Positions 10,872-22,848 of a stretch of DNA of 64,000 nt are shown in pieces. The DNA comes from Morella rubra (lineage: Eukaryota > Streptophyta > Magnoliopsida > Fagales > Myricaceae), in assembly GCA_003952965.2 (NCBI GenBank), contig CM025849.1, positions 7,811,243 to 7,875,242 of the forward strand. Reading direction: 5' to 3'. Under the pieces are notes generated by a model, which saw nothing but the letters and a program-made list of their open reading frames with translations, was not told where the DNA came from and did no database searches. How positions within the stretch are numbered: the stretch's first letter is position 1; every line of letters begins with the position of its first letter. A program made the translations under genes and the position numbers.

Positions 10872-13099
10872 CCATTCTAGGTACCTTGCTAAACTCTTTA
10901 GCCTTCTACCTAACTCATTATCTTTTCCAAGACACTGATTGCAAGTAAAGGTATGTTCCTAATCAGATTATCTGCTTCTTTTTTCCTTCATCTCTTCTCC
11001 AGGACCGAGCCGTGAAGACCCAAACTTCAAGTTATGGATATTGTTCTTTTTTCTGTTGCTTCGAATGTTAAAGGCAATCTGGGTGGACTCTTTAGTTTTC
11101 TGTTGCTTTGAGTGTTAGGTGGTTACAAAAAAAGGCTAGCGCTCCTCAGATGGAATAATCTTTTATGATCTCTATTTGTTGCTTTTTCGTTGATTGAGCT
11201 TTTGTTTCCCCTCTTTTTTAACACGCTGAATGTTTGTTAGCTGGTAAAATGAAGTTCCTCAGCAGTACATCAAGGCGTGAAAGATGAAAAAGGTTTGAAT
11301 GCCTTAAGACCCTTAAGCCAAGTTGTGCCAAATATTTCCTTCATTTGCGCTTTTATTAAAAAAACCAACTTGGCCGGACTTAATATGTGGCTAGAAGATC
11401 TATTGGTGTTGTTTGCAAATCAGAATTTTAGTTTATAAGAGTGGGTAAAAAAGTGGAGAGATAATTTGAGTGAATTTTTTATGTTTATCGTTATAGAAAT
11501 AAATTATTTGATGAGTATAGATAAATTATTTTATAGTTATTTTATTAGGCCAAAAGTTTGGCTGGGATGAAAACATAAATATTGGACTCAAATAAAAACA
11601 CATCCCAAAATTTTTGGCCTAATAAAATAACTATAAAATAATATTTCACTCTTTATCAAATCATCTATTTCTATCACAAAAATATAAAAAAAAATTCACA
11701 CTGATAATTTATTTCTTCACTTTTTCATCAATTTTCATAATCCAAAAATTTTAAATTAGAGTGCAATTTTTTTTTTTTCATTTTGAAAAGACAAGGATCT
11801 TATTGGATTGGATAATGTAATTTATGACGAAAAAAAGAGAAATATTAACAACAACAATATGACTCGGTATTTGTAGCATATCCAAAAGTGAATTGTAGCA
11901 TATTCTTTAAAATTTTCTCTCCTAAAATTTTGGATATGAGAGTTAGTGAAAAAGTGAAGAGAGAAAAATATAAGGGATAAAGTCATAGTTAGCCCCGTAA
12001 ATATGAGCAAAAATCAAATTGGTACCTGCAACTATCAAAAAGGTGATTTGAGACCCTTAACTTTTGAAATCACCAATTCACGCCCTTGTCCAAATTAGAC
12101 GTTAAGTCAAACGGAAAATCATGCAAAATGACCGAAATGCCCCTCCAAGACTAAATTTTAAAAAAATAAATAAAAATTTAAGAAATAAATTAAAAATAAA
12201 TAGATTATTGGAATAGAGTTTTAATAGTTTTGTTTAAAAATATGACTTTTTTAAAAAAATATCATTTGTTATTTTTAATGAATTTTTTTAATATTTTTAG
12301 TAATTTTATCTTAGAGGGGCATTTGGTCATTTTTTATACTTTTCCGTCTGACTTAAAGCCTAATTTGAACGACGGTGTGAATTGATGATTTTCAAAAGTT
12401 AAGGGTCTTAAATTGCCATTTTGAAAATAGTGGGTACTAATTTGATTTTTGCTCATAATTACGGGGCAAATTATGATTTTACCCGATAAAATTTTCTCTC
12501 TTCACTTTTTCACTAACTCTCATACCTAAAATCTTGGCACTCAAACATACCAACTTGAAAAAAATAGAAGGACATGCCACTTTCTCCAAAATAGAAGAAG
12601 AATGGAAAAAATAAAATTTTTATCCATGTATGTCAGAAAAATAAAAGTTGGATTAAATAATTTTTTTACTCTTGAACGTTATAGTATTGACACTTTGCAC
12701 CCTAAAGTACCAATTTCAAGATATTACATCCTTAAACTATCAATATTTTATACCCTATATATATTTTTAGTTAAATTGAGCGCAAAATTAGACGAAAAAT
12801 GAATTATATGTGTTTTTGTTGTCCTATTTGGATGTAATATTTATGAAATTAATCCCTTGAACGTAGAAAATTCCAAAAAGTATAAAAAAAAAAAATAGAA
12901 GAACAAAATTAGAAGAAAAAAAAGGAAAAGGCCCAACATAAAAAGAAAAAATAAATCATTTCATCATTTTAATTCCAAAGAGCACAAATATCATTTCATC
13001 ATTTTTTCTCAAGTTTGTGTTCAAATTAACGAAAATTATATCAATGGTTCATGGGTGGCAAACGTATTTAACTCATCAACTTATTGCACTAAAAATTTA
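10872..13099. other. Upstream flank of copy A
   Basis: No gene is seen. 10870-11400 is shared with units B (about 37970-38290), C (about 54120-54900) and D (63640-64000). 11510-11640 contains a local inverted repeat ('taataaaataactataaaata' in both orientations). A 511-bp MITE lies at 11974-12484. 12680-12760 resembles one end of another MITE of the 'gacactttgcaccc' type. The rest is AT-rich. Confidence 0.5.
11974..12484. mobile_element. MITE with long terminal inverted repeats
   Basis: The left end (GGGATAAAGTCATAGTTAG) and the right end read in reverse complement (GGGTAAAATCATAATTTG) pair over about 170 bases, including 'gagcaaaaatcaaatt' and 'aggggcat' blocks. It is 511 bp and non-coding. 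Long terminal repeats of this kind suggest the Mutator superfamily. The flanking 9-mers (aaaatataa and gataaaatt) do not match, so no target duplication can be claimed. Confidence 0.6.
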
Positions 13100-13604
13100 G
13101 GGTTGATTACAATTTTTCCTCTCGAACTAGTACTCCAATCTCAAAAACTCCAATAAACTATAACTCGTTACAACTAACCCTTACATTACGATTTAGTCAT
13201 CCACCCAGATTTTCTATTATAGGCAACGTTTTCCGTCCCACGTAAACAACACGTGAGACCCTCTTTATGAAAAAATATCACATCGCCCACACCAATTGCT
13301 TTTTCAAATTCAGCACCATTCCCAAACAGAAAATTTGATTTGGGCAAATTTGTGTTGGAAGGTAAAACCATGGTTTTCTTGAGCTAGGTGGGAAAGGGAG
13401 AGACAATTTGGTATTTTTATGCAAAGAGGGTCTCACGGGTTGCTTATGTGGGATGGTAAACGTCACAGATAGCGGAAAAATCTGGGTAGGGGATTGAATC
13501 GTAACTGTAAACGTAGATTAAGGGGGTAAGTTGTAATGAGTCATAGTTTATGAAGGTATTTGAGAATTGTGTGCTAGTTCGAGAGAGGAAATTGTTATTA
13601 ACCC
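13100..13604. mobile_element. Mutator-type MITE with perfect 9-bp target duplication
   Basis: Terminal inverted repeats start GGGTTGATTACAATTTTTCC on the left and, in reverse complement, GGGTTAATAACAATTTCCTC on the right. Pairing extends over roughly 200 bases per arm. The element is flanked by aaaaattta at 13091-13099 and 13605-13613, a perfect 9-bp duplication diagnostic of Mutator-like elements. It codes for nothing. Its ends are related to the right end of the large Mutator element at 20778. Confidence 0.85.
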
Positions 13605-14639
13605 AAAAATTTAATAGATGTCTTCCTCTGTTATGAGTAGCAACGCTATGCTTAGAAATTTTCACTTCAATGAACATTGAAGCGGATAATTAAGACAAAG
13701 ACGAAGAAGTTACATCGATATGTTGTCCAAGTTTCAATTTCAAATACAAATCCCATTAGCTTAGAAAAAGAAAAATTCAAACCCCATTAAACTAAAAATT
13801 TGTAACTTCTCACACTTGAAGTCCACTAGCTGATGCAAGTTCGGAATATGTTCCCAAATATGTTCTAGAGAGAGAGGCTCCACCTTCTCTCTAGAACACC
13901 CTCAAACCAGCCACCCAACCCCTCTTTCTCCTTTGGATTTTGGCGACAAACCCGTCCTCTCTCCTTTCCCGTCATAGGCCCATCTTGTGGCTGGATTCTA
14001 GCCTTTTCCTTGCCCTTTTGTTAATTTTATCGGTTTTTGCTTGAAGTTTGGAAAATTAGATCTTGGCGTTGTTGTTGATCTTTAGAGGCCACGTTATAGC
14101 TCTTCAGACTTAGCTCCTCCGGTTGGTCATTTTTGCACCCCCACGCGCCGACTAGTTTTCTCCTTGCACATGCTATTTCAGGCGATCTTTTGAGGCATCG
14201 TTCCCTTAGGCAGATACAACACAACAAGCCATCCTAATCTGCTACTGTCTAGCATTTTCGACCGTGTGTGGGTTCCACGCGCCGCCTTCTGCGGCACATG
14301 GCACCCACGTGCCGCAATTGCTTTCTACTTCAGGCCATGTTTTACGTCTTTTCCAGGCCGCAATCTTTCACCTGTGGTCATTTATAATAGAACCAGTTTC
14401 AAAATATACATCCACTAAATGGCTTAACCACTACTTACATCCATCTTCAACATGGACAATTTCAAAATATACAGCTTAAACCTGGACAGTTTCAAAATAT
14501 ACATCTTAAACCTAGACAGTTTCAAAACATACAACAAAACACATGATGGACAAATACTATTTTTAATAGAGCCAAAGCCCAACCATGGACAGCTCCTAAG
14601 AAACCATTACAACAAAAAATAGATACAACCACTACATTC
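13605..14639. other. Unit flank and short tandem repeats
   Basis: No gene is recognised. 13630-13830 matches 38540-38580 and 39020-39130 upstream of unit B. 14390-14530 contains about four copies of a 30-36 base repeat built on 'cagtttcaaaatatacatc'. The left end of the Mutator element that follows should lie here or just after, but no terminal repeat matching its right end was found. Confidence 0.45.
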
Positions 14640-14649
14640 AAGTTCACTG

Positions 14650-17600
14650 CAGCGGATCCTTCTTTTTCTTGGTCTTCGCTAACCTACTTTTGCCATCATC
14701 CGTCTTCCCCTTCTTCTTGGCCTTCCTGTATCCTTCAGTATCATCAACTGCTCTCTTTCCATTTCCTTTTTTATGCTGAATTATTTGACTAGGTGGATTA
14801 GTTTATGACTCCGCAACGGGTTTTGTGAGGTCAATGAAGAGTTGTCGGGGAAGCTCCGACCTCAATGGGCTGCTTTTGCTTTTGCCCCAACTACTTAGCA
14901 GCGTCGATGGGCTGTTTCTTCACCAACTAGGGGGAAGTGTAAAACCAGCGTAATCCCCTGGATCCTGCAAACAGTTAGTTGTTAACCTAGTTTACATATT
15001 CTCTATGCATGTGAATAAAAAACTCAAGACTTTCTAAGTGTTAATGTCTCAAGCAAACACATTGGAATACTTACAACATCGCGCGCCAAAGCAGATGCAA
15101 CCAGCCTTGAAGACGATCCAGCTTGGGAGGTAGGGACCTGCATAATAGTTGATATTAGCAATGAATCATGCGTACATAAATTTCAGATTGAATTACAAAG
15201 CATATGCCTCGCTTGTGTTAGTTTGGGGTTGCTTTGTAGGTGTCTTTTGCTTCTTCTTCTTGCATGATCGTACGTTATGCCCCTCCTTGCCACATTTGGA
15301 GCATGTGATAATAGTGTTGACTTTTGTTCACAATCGATATTTTGATAATTTCAATAAATAGATTAAGTTTACAAAATGGACATCTTCAAAGACAAAGATA
15401 TTTTTATCAAAGAGCCAAAGACAAGAAGATTGAAGATTAAGAAGATGCAAGGAGCTCAAAAGTGAAGATTCAAGACCATAGGGTATAACCTTGTAACTCT
15501 TAGTTTCACTTTTGACAAGGATTTAAATCACACACTTACATTTTGGTTGTCAAACATGTGATAAAAAGATTATGATTATGCATGGTTTGAAAAATATGCA
15601 AGTGTGTGATTCAAATCCTTGTCAAAAGTGAAACTAAGAGTTACAAGGTTATACCATATGATCTTGAATTTTCACTTTTGAACTCTTTGCATCTTCTTGA
15701 TCTTCAATATTCTTGTCTTTGGCTCTTTGATAAAAATGTCTTTGTCTTTGAAGATGTCCATTTTGTAAACTTAATCCATTTATTGAAATCATCAAAATAT
15801 CGATTGTGAACAAAAGCCAACAATCTCCCCTTTTTGATGATGACAATAAATTAATAGTTTTGGAATGACTCCCCCTATCTTTTATAATTGGACAATCATT
15901 TGAAACCTATGATCTTGAATCTTCACTTTTGAGGTCCTTACATCTTCTTGATCTTCAATCTTCTTGTCTTTGGCTCTTTGATAAAAATGTCTTTGTCTTT
16001 GAAGATGTCCATTTTGTAAACTTAATCCATTTATTGAAATCAGCAAAATATCGATTGTGAACAAAAGCCAACAATCTCCCCTTTTTTGATGATGACAATA
16101 AATTGATAGTTTTGGGATGACTCCCCCTATCTTTTGCAATTAGACAATCATTTGAAACCTATGGTCTTGAATCTTCACTTTTAGCTCCTTACATCTTCTT
16201 GATCTTCAATCTTCTTGTCTTTGGCTCTTTGATAAAAATGTCTGTCTTTGAAGATGTCCATTTTGTAAACTTAATTTATTTTTTGAAATCATCAAAATAT
16301 CGATTGTGAACAAAAGCCAACAAATAGTTCCAACCCTACTTAGCCTAATACGAGACTTAGGCTCATCCGTGCCCATCCTCCTTAACTTCTTTGACCTCCT
16401 GGGCTACACTTTTGCTATTGGAGGTATGCACGGATCTTGTGGGGCATGATCCCATTGTTCTTCACTTGGCATTGGGTTAATTATAGGCCCATATGCCTTC
16501 ATATATGTCTCTACAGTGTAAAAGTCATCAATAAAATTCTCGGGCTTCCCCCCATCATACAAAATGGCAAAAATTGCATGGGCGCAAGGTATGCCCGTGA
16601 GGTTCTGACGTTTGCAGCCGCATGTCCTCTCTTTTAAGTTCACTACTTATTGCCTTCGTTTATGCTCCACCTCAAATACCCAGCGTAGTGGAAATGCACT
16701 CACATGACTCGAGCCCATTTCTATCAAGTTTCTTCATAGTAGCTGGAGTCAGTCTCTCGCGCATCTTATTCATCCCGTCCTGCTTAACTTGATACCTTTG
16801 CATGAGCTTCTTTCTGATAACCTCCATCATTGTGATGATGGGTTTATCACGAGCCTCCAAAATATACGTGTTGAAACACTCTAACAAGTTGTTCTCTAAA
16901 AGATCTGACTGAGCATGTATAGGGAAATGGGATCTTGTCCGCAGTGCTGGATCCACTTTCGCCAGCCATGCATATGCATCTTCATTGATTGCCTTCAGTG
17001 TCAGCATCTCAATCTTCCATTCTGCTACAATGTATGCAGAGGCTGCTGCCCAAAGTCAGTCCTTCAATAACTGCCCACAATGACTGTCATCCCTAAAATT
17101 ATTGTACAAGTGTTGTACACAAACTCTATGGTCAGTGGTGGGAAGAACTTCATTGAAACTTGGGATGAGGCCCTACAACGTTGATAGATTCAAGGTGTTA
17201 GCTCATGACAAATGTGGAAATGCATTATATATGTAACTAAGGAAGGTTGGTTGCATAGGTTACTAATTTAAACTGTAAAATATTAACCAAAATGCAACTT
17301 TATACCAATCAAAATTGTAAAATATTAACCGAAAACAAATCATAAACCGAAACAAATATAAACCCAAACAAATATGAACCAAAACAAATATTCACTCAAT
17401 TCAATTAACCCAAACAAAACAAATATCAGATATTAACCCAAACAAATCAATCGTCAATACTTAACTGAAACAAATATTAACCAAAATCAGTTATCAAATA
17501 TTAACCCAAACAAATCAATTACCCCAATCAAATATCAAACCCAATGAATTATCAGATGTTAGTAATGATATTAATTGAAACAAATCAAAACTTAATACAC

Positions 17601-19120
17601 TTTGTAATCTGAATTTGACAATGCTTACCTTTTGACGATCTGATATGAACATCCAGCCATGTGGGAGATTGGGTCCGAGGTCTGATATTAACACATTTAG
17701 AAATCACGACCAGCTATCCTTCAACCCTGCTTCTACAACAGCCAATGCAATAGGATAGATATTCTCCTTGCCACCTCGACTAATGGCTACCAATAACTGA
17801 CCTTTATACGGGCCTTTCAGGAAACACCCATCAACACCAATCAAAGGTCTGCAACCAGCCTTGAAGCCATCGCGCTTGGCAGCCATCGAAAAGTACATAC
17901 ATTAGAAGGTTGGTTGCATCTCCCTTATCGGCCTTTGAACCCTTAAAATCACACAAGATCCTGGGTTTGTACGCCACAGCGTTGCACAATAATCCCACAA
18001 CCTCGCATATTGTGCTCTATGCATTCCCCATATCTCATCAGTTGCATGTTTCTTCGCCCTATATAACTTGCACCAACTGACATCAACCTTCCATGCTCTT
18101 CATCTCTTCCTTTAGTGCTCCAATGGGCCAATCAGGGTTATGCTTGAACTGCTCCAAGTACTTGCTTGATATCCACTTCGCTGAAACTTGGGTGTTTTTG
18201 TAGCTTCGAGTGCACTGGTGGTCGTCTGAGTAGGAGATAATTTGGAATGTCAGCTCACTCTTCACGTTGTAAGCATATACTCGGTAGTTGCAGCGCTCTC
18301 GCTTGCATTGTACGATCACCCTATCCCGATCATTCTTCTCCCAATGAAGATCCTCGCCAACATGGATATTGGCCTCCCGTACAGCCTCCCTAAACATTTC
18401 CACTGAGGGAAATTTCATCCCTAACTCTAACTGGGGGCTCACCATATACTTCTCCTTCCATTCCACAAATTTCTCACGTTCATCTTCCGGTTTCAAATTT
18501 CCATCTTCACTCAACTCCTCAGACGGTGAAACCAACTCCTGGCTATTCTCGGGCTCTTTCTCCAAGGTTGCACCCTCCTCTCCTTCAATTACTTATTCAT
18601 CTTCACCTATGCGAGGTTGATACCCATTAGTTGCAGCATTGCCTCTATCCTCAAACACATTGTCTTCTCCACTAACTACATCATCCTAAAATGAATAAGG
18701 TGGTGGAATTTCAGGAGGATCTTCCTTATCTTGCAACTGTAGTTGTTTCCCTTTCCCTTTCTCCGTAGACCCTTTCAACTTAGCCCATTTTTTTACCACG
18801 GGCATCTTAAACCTTTTCCTTTTACCATGGGCAGCTTCATTTCCTGTTTCAGCAACTTCGTTTCCAAATGCAACCACATAAAGAATTATGATGTTGTGAC
18901 CTTTATGACAGATCACCATCTCCAAGACATCCATATCTGACGATATTAAAACCAACCCGTCATCAAGTGACTTTGTTGGATGGGCGTAGTACATCAAGTC
19001 ACTAGCTGTGTAGCCATACTCACCACATATTGCTTCAAGCTCAAAGTACGATAGACAGTCCATATCCCATGGCTCGTGGAGCAAATCCTTCTTCCCTCCC
19101 ACGTACTTAGTGCGTGGCAT
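14650..19120 (-). pseudogene. MuDR-type transposase, broken
   Basis: Reading from 19120 leftward: a PB1-like N-terminal domain (19120-18686, start MPRTKYVGGKK) ends at an in-frame stop; a second stop lies near 18595. Then comes the MuDR DNA-binding domain (18565-18090), then, after a frameshift near 18090, the MULE core (RPLIGVDGCFLKGPYKGQLL near 17840). Next is a long non-coding gap at 17030-17640, then further core (17007-16672), then a SWIM zinc finger (CGCKRQNLTGIPCAHA near 16600) and the segment LRRMGTDEPKSRIRLSRVG. After the nested insertion a CCHC zinc knuckle follows (CSKCGKEGHNVRSC, about 15250-15310), then a lysine-rich tail. The domain order is complete for a MuDR transposase, but stops and frameshifts rule out activity. 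Confidence 0.8.
15315..16322 (-). mobile_element. Compact LTR-type element with palindromic LTR, nested in the Mutator transposase
   Basis: The insertion starts TGTTGAC and ends GCCAACA and is flanked by the 5-bp duplication aatag (15310-15314 and 16323-16327), as for LTR retrotransposons. 15315-15824 is one large hairpin: arms of about 226 bases (15315-15540 against 15598-15824) around a spacer of about 57. Two further partial copies of the right arm follow in direct orientation (to about 16073 and 16322), with a spacing near 250. Between copies, the minus strand reads AAAAAGGGGAGAT followed by TGTTGGC, which looks like a polypurine tract next to an LTR start. It has no protein-coding capacity. 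I read it as a miniature non-autonomous LTR element with one full and two truncated LTR copies. Confidence 0.65.
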
Positions 19121-19518
19121 CCTCTAAAACCTTCCCACGTAGTGTATCTCAAACAAAACAAATTCTTTGCTCATTGTTTCTAAACCTGGCAGATATATAG
19201 AAGAACAAGAGTTAAATATGTACTTATGTTTGGTATCATCTAATGGTATTAGATTAGTATAATATAATACTATTACATTCGTATAACATAATGGCAGTGT
19301 ATTAGTATGGCAAATATATTGTAAAAAAGAACAACAGTCAATGTATATTTATAACATAATGGCAGTAGATTAGTGTACTAGAATAATATTAGATTAGTAT
19401 AATATAATGACATTATATTCACATAAATCTTTGAAGCAAATATGGTTTTTGGACAAAATCAAACTTCGATGCTCTCCAGAAAAACAAACAGAAAATTTAG
19501 ACACATTGAAATCCAAAG

Positions 19519-19542
19519 AGAGAGAGAGAGAGAGAGAGAGAG
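19519..19542. repeat. GA microsatellite
   Basis: About 12 GA dinucleotides inside the Mutator element, upstream of the transposase start on the minus strand. Confidence 0.9.
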
Positions 19543-20778
19543 ATACCAAGAGCGAGATACTGACATAATACTGTTGTCTATAAATGGAATGTGTGATGTT
19601 GAGAATTTAATGCAACAATATGAAGGGAGTCTACGTACCTTAAACAGAAAAGAGTGTCAACTTTCCAGGCTAATTGATGCAGGTGTCAAAGGGCAAATAT
19701 TTGACGCTGACTAAAGTAGTGCAAGGTGAGAACAGGATTCAAAACAAGCGTACTTATGATTCCCCAAAAAAGGCAATGGCAGAAAAGGAAAATAACAGAT
19801 AAAGACAAGCATACAAAGATGTAGTAGGCACACACAATAAACCAACAACAGGGTTTAAAAAACGATCCAAATGCCTCCCATATGGTTCCATCCTCATTGA
19901 CTTCAGATCCCATGACACAGACAGACCAGGACTTAAACACTATATCAGCATATTATTTTGCCTATGACAGTGTCCTTTACATGTGACAATAATATCAATA
20001 TTAGCAATTTTAAATATGGCGAAGGGACCATTCAGATGGGGACCAGTCGAGGAAATGCACTGGAAAGTTCCAAAGAATCCAAAAACAAACCCTTTCTGTC
20101 CCTACCATTTCTCGCCCACTCACACTTATATAACCCATTTTGAAAACAACAAAACCCATTAACTGAAACTGAACGTGACCCATTGACCCAACATAAAGCG
20201 GAACCAACTGATCCATTCGCAATAAAGGTATGAGAAAAGCAATACTTATTCGATTTGGGAGGAAAAGTTCAAATACCATACCTTCAGCACAAAACAGCAA
20301 CAATTTTTCCTTAAACTCGCTTGAAAGGATACGAGATCTCAGCCCTAGAGTTTGTTCAGACAGCAGCAACCTCAAGGAAAGGGGAATGGGTTTGTCTTCA
20401 GGGGCAACGGAAATGAGTTTTTCGAGGGCAACGGAAGTGCTTTGACTATCGGAGGCAAAACGCATAGTTTAGTTAGGGTTTTTCAGGGGTGGGGGGAAAA
20501 TAATAAAATATTCCAACGGTCAAGTGGGATAAAAAATCACCGGATTCTGCGTTGGAAATTTATTTGATAGCAACGGGGCATATGGGTCTTTTAACGTGGG
20601 CTGGATGTCACGTCCAAGCCATGTGTGACGGAAAACGTCCCATTTAATGTCGAAACTAGGTCAAAAACCCAATTGAAACGCAACACGATATTAAGGTGTC
20701 TGGTTGTAATGAGTTATAGTACAGGAGGTATTTGAGATCAGGGTATAAGTTTGTAGAGAGATTTTTTGTAATTACTCC

Positions 20779-22848
20779 AAAAGTTTTTCCTTCCATCAAT
20801 TTGTGGGCCTTGCCTGGGTGTTAGTAGTTTCTAGCTCGACGTCTGTTTGATTTTGGTCAAATTTATATAAATAAATAAATAAAGCTCCTTTTTCAAAGCT
20901 ATCAAAGCTACTTTGAATCATTTTGTCGATCTCCTTCCAAACATTAATTAATGGCCCTGTAAAATAATGACACTGCATCACGACTTGCGTGAGTAGTTCC
21001 GTGGCCCCACAATGTTTTTTCTTTTTAAGTTTTAATATTTTTAGCTTATTAAAAAAAGTTTTAATATTTTTAACTTTAATTTAGACTTAATTAATCAGTT
21101 AATCTCTTTAGTTTAATTTTTTTTTTTTGTAACACTTTGGTTCCGTAGTTTTATCTCTTCCCCTATGGTTAACTATTTCTCTCAAAAAGGTTTTTCTATC
21201 CAATTTCAATTTGGTTCCGTAGTTTTACACAAAATGCCTACGTGATTAATGAAAAACATGTCACTGTCAATTGTGAGTCGGCATTTGAATTCACTCAATT
21301 CATATTGTTTAATAGTGATATATTTTTCATTTGCACAATATGCCTATGTCTTGAAGGGATATTTTGATTATTTTACATGCCGATTAATGGTCAAATCAAA
21401 TGGAAGAAGATGATTGATCATGTTCGAAACATATGAGAGACAAATCATCATTTTGAAACTTATGAGAGCGAGATTGATTTTGACATATAATTAGGAGGTC
21501 TGCTACGATATTACTCTATAAATGTTTTACTTTGAATTGAAGTTATCAGCAAAAAGAGAGAAAAAAATTGAAATAAAAAAAGATTGGAAACTAAAAAGAG
21601 ATAATGAACTTACATACGCCGAGATAATGTCAACAGAAAAAAAAAAAAAAAATCAGTTGAAGTTGTCATATGTAAAACAATAGAAAAAACTTAGTAGGCT
21701 AGGTCTTAATGTTAACTTTTCAAGTGTGAGATGAAATAAAGAAATTTTTTTAAAAAGTGAAAATTGAGAGAAATAAATAACAAATTAGAAACATAAAACA
21801 GGCATTTACTTCATAAAATAAATTGCATCTTTTGGTGAACTTTGAATTCTATTTGTATTTGTTGTTATTTTAAAAGATACTTTAATTTATTTTTATATGT
21901 TGTTATCTTAAAAGGTAGGATTTTCAAAGTATTAAATTTGTCTCACTTATTTTGGGAATAAATTGTATTTGAAGGGGTAAAAAATGGATAATATTTTTGG
22001 CCTTGCAAAGAGAATTTTTTCATCACCTAAAATTAATCACTGAATTTTTTCATCACTGTTCATAAAATAGAATTCTTGGTTCAGTTTTCCTTGTATTTGA
22101 TTTCTTTGATACAACCGAACAATTAAGGTATTGTTTCTACACTTCAACCATATTTACTTGAAACTTTAGATGCTCTCAATTATTTTGTGATGGATGGTAA
22201 ACCTCATTCTCAAATGTACTTAAAATTCAAACTTATATAATTCATTGCAATTCAGTCTTAAATTTGAAATTTTGATCCCAAATTACCCTTTGTCAAAAAC
22301 TAGAGCCTTTAAATGTAATGAAACCATGCATGTGCATGACATATATTACACCCACCATTCTTTTTTTTTTTTTTTTTTTTTTTTTCTTTTTAGGTAAATA
22401 AGGGAATAACCACACAACAAGAGGGTACGAATAAGCAAGTTTATAGAAGCTCATATTCTAACCATCAAAAAAATTTGTTCTTTAATGAGATTAGACAAAC
22501 TTATAAGCCGTAAGTCCCTTAACCTCTTAACTTGTATTGGAAGGGAGTCACAAAACCATACATCTAGTGTCTCTGAACATATTATTTGAATTGAACTATG
22601 GCTCCACTTCCTGACATAAATTACACCCAAGATTGCCGAGCGTAGAGGACGAAGACAATGGTTTGATGCATGAGGCCTTGAACCTGAGTTGTGCTTGACA
22701 AATTTTGGCACAAATATTTCAGTCACGGGGAAGTTATTCAAAACTCACTGGGCCATGAGCTGGGCCAACTTAATACATGATGGGTATAAGAGTTTGATGA
22801 ATCTATAATCATTGGACTCATACATGTCCGAACTTGCCCGTTTAGTAT
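20779..22848. other. Duplicated flank of unit B
   Basis: No gene is seen. 20779-20870 matches 49310-49400 and 22490-22848 matches 50690-51000, so this is the unit flank also present in C. 22362-22385 is a poly-T run that could mark the tail of a minus-strand retroposon, but no target duplication was identified. The remainder is AT-rich with no inverted or tandem structure of note. Confidence 0.5.

Larger units (their letters stand above)
14640..20778 (-). mobile_element. Degenerate Mutator-like (MuDR) element
   Basis: It contains a MuDR-type transposase gene on the minus strand and a right terminus (about 20700-20778) whose reverse complement, GGAGTAATTACAAAAAATC, resembles the terminal repeat of the MITE at 13100. 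The left terminus was not found, so the left coordinate only marks where lysine-rich coding sequence of the transposase C-terminus begins. 20010-20465 (minus) has an open frame of 151 codons with no recognised domain, possibly 5' leader or captured DNA. A GA microsatellite lies at 19519-19542. A separate element at 15315-16322 is nested in the transposase coding sequence. Confidence 0.7.

Noticed and set aside
15310-16330. CRISPR-like array of three direct repeats
   Set aside because: The repeats are about 170 bases with spacers that are themselves nearly identical, and the setting is a plant transposon. It is an LTR-type tandem structure.
19958-20567. Plus-strand frames opposite the 151-codon minus frame
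   Set aside because: They have no domain and overlap one another; the region is probably the 5' part of the Mutator element.
22357-22490. Poly-T run as the tail of a minus-strand LINE
   Set aside because: No target duplication was found and sequence from about 22490 already matches the unit flank in C. Left as a homopolymer remark only.
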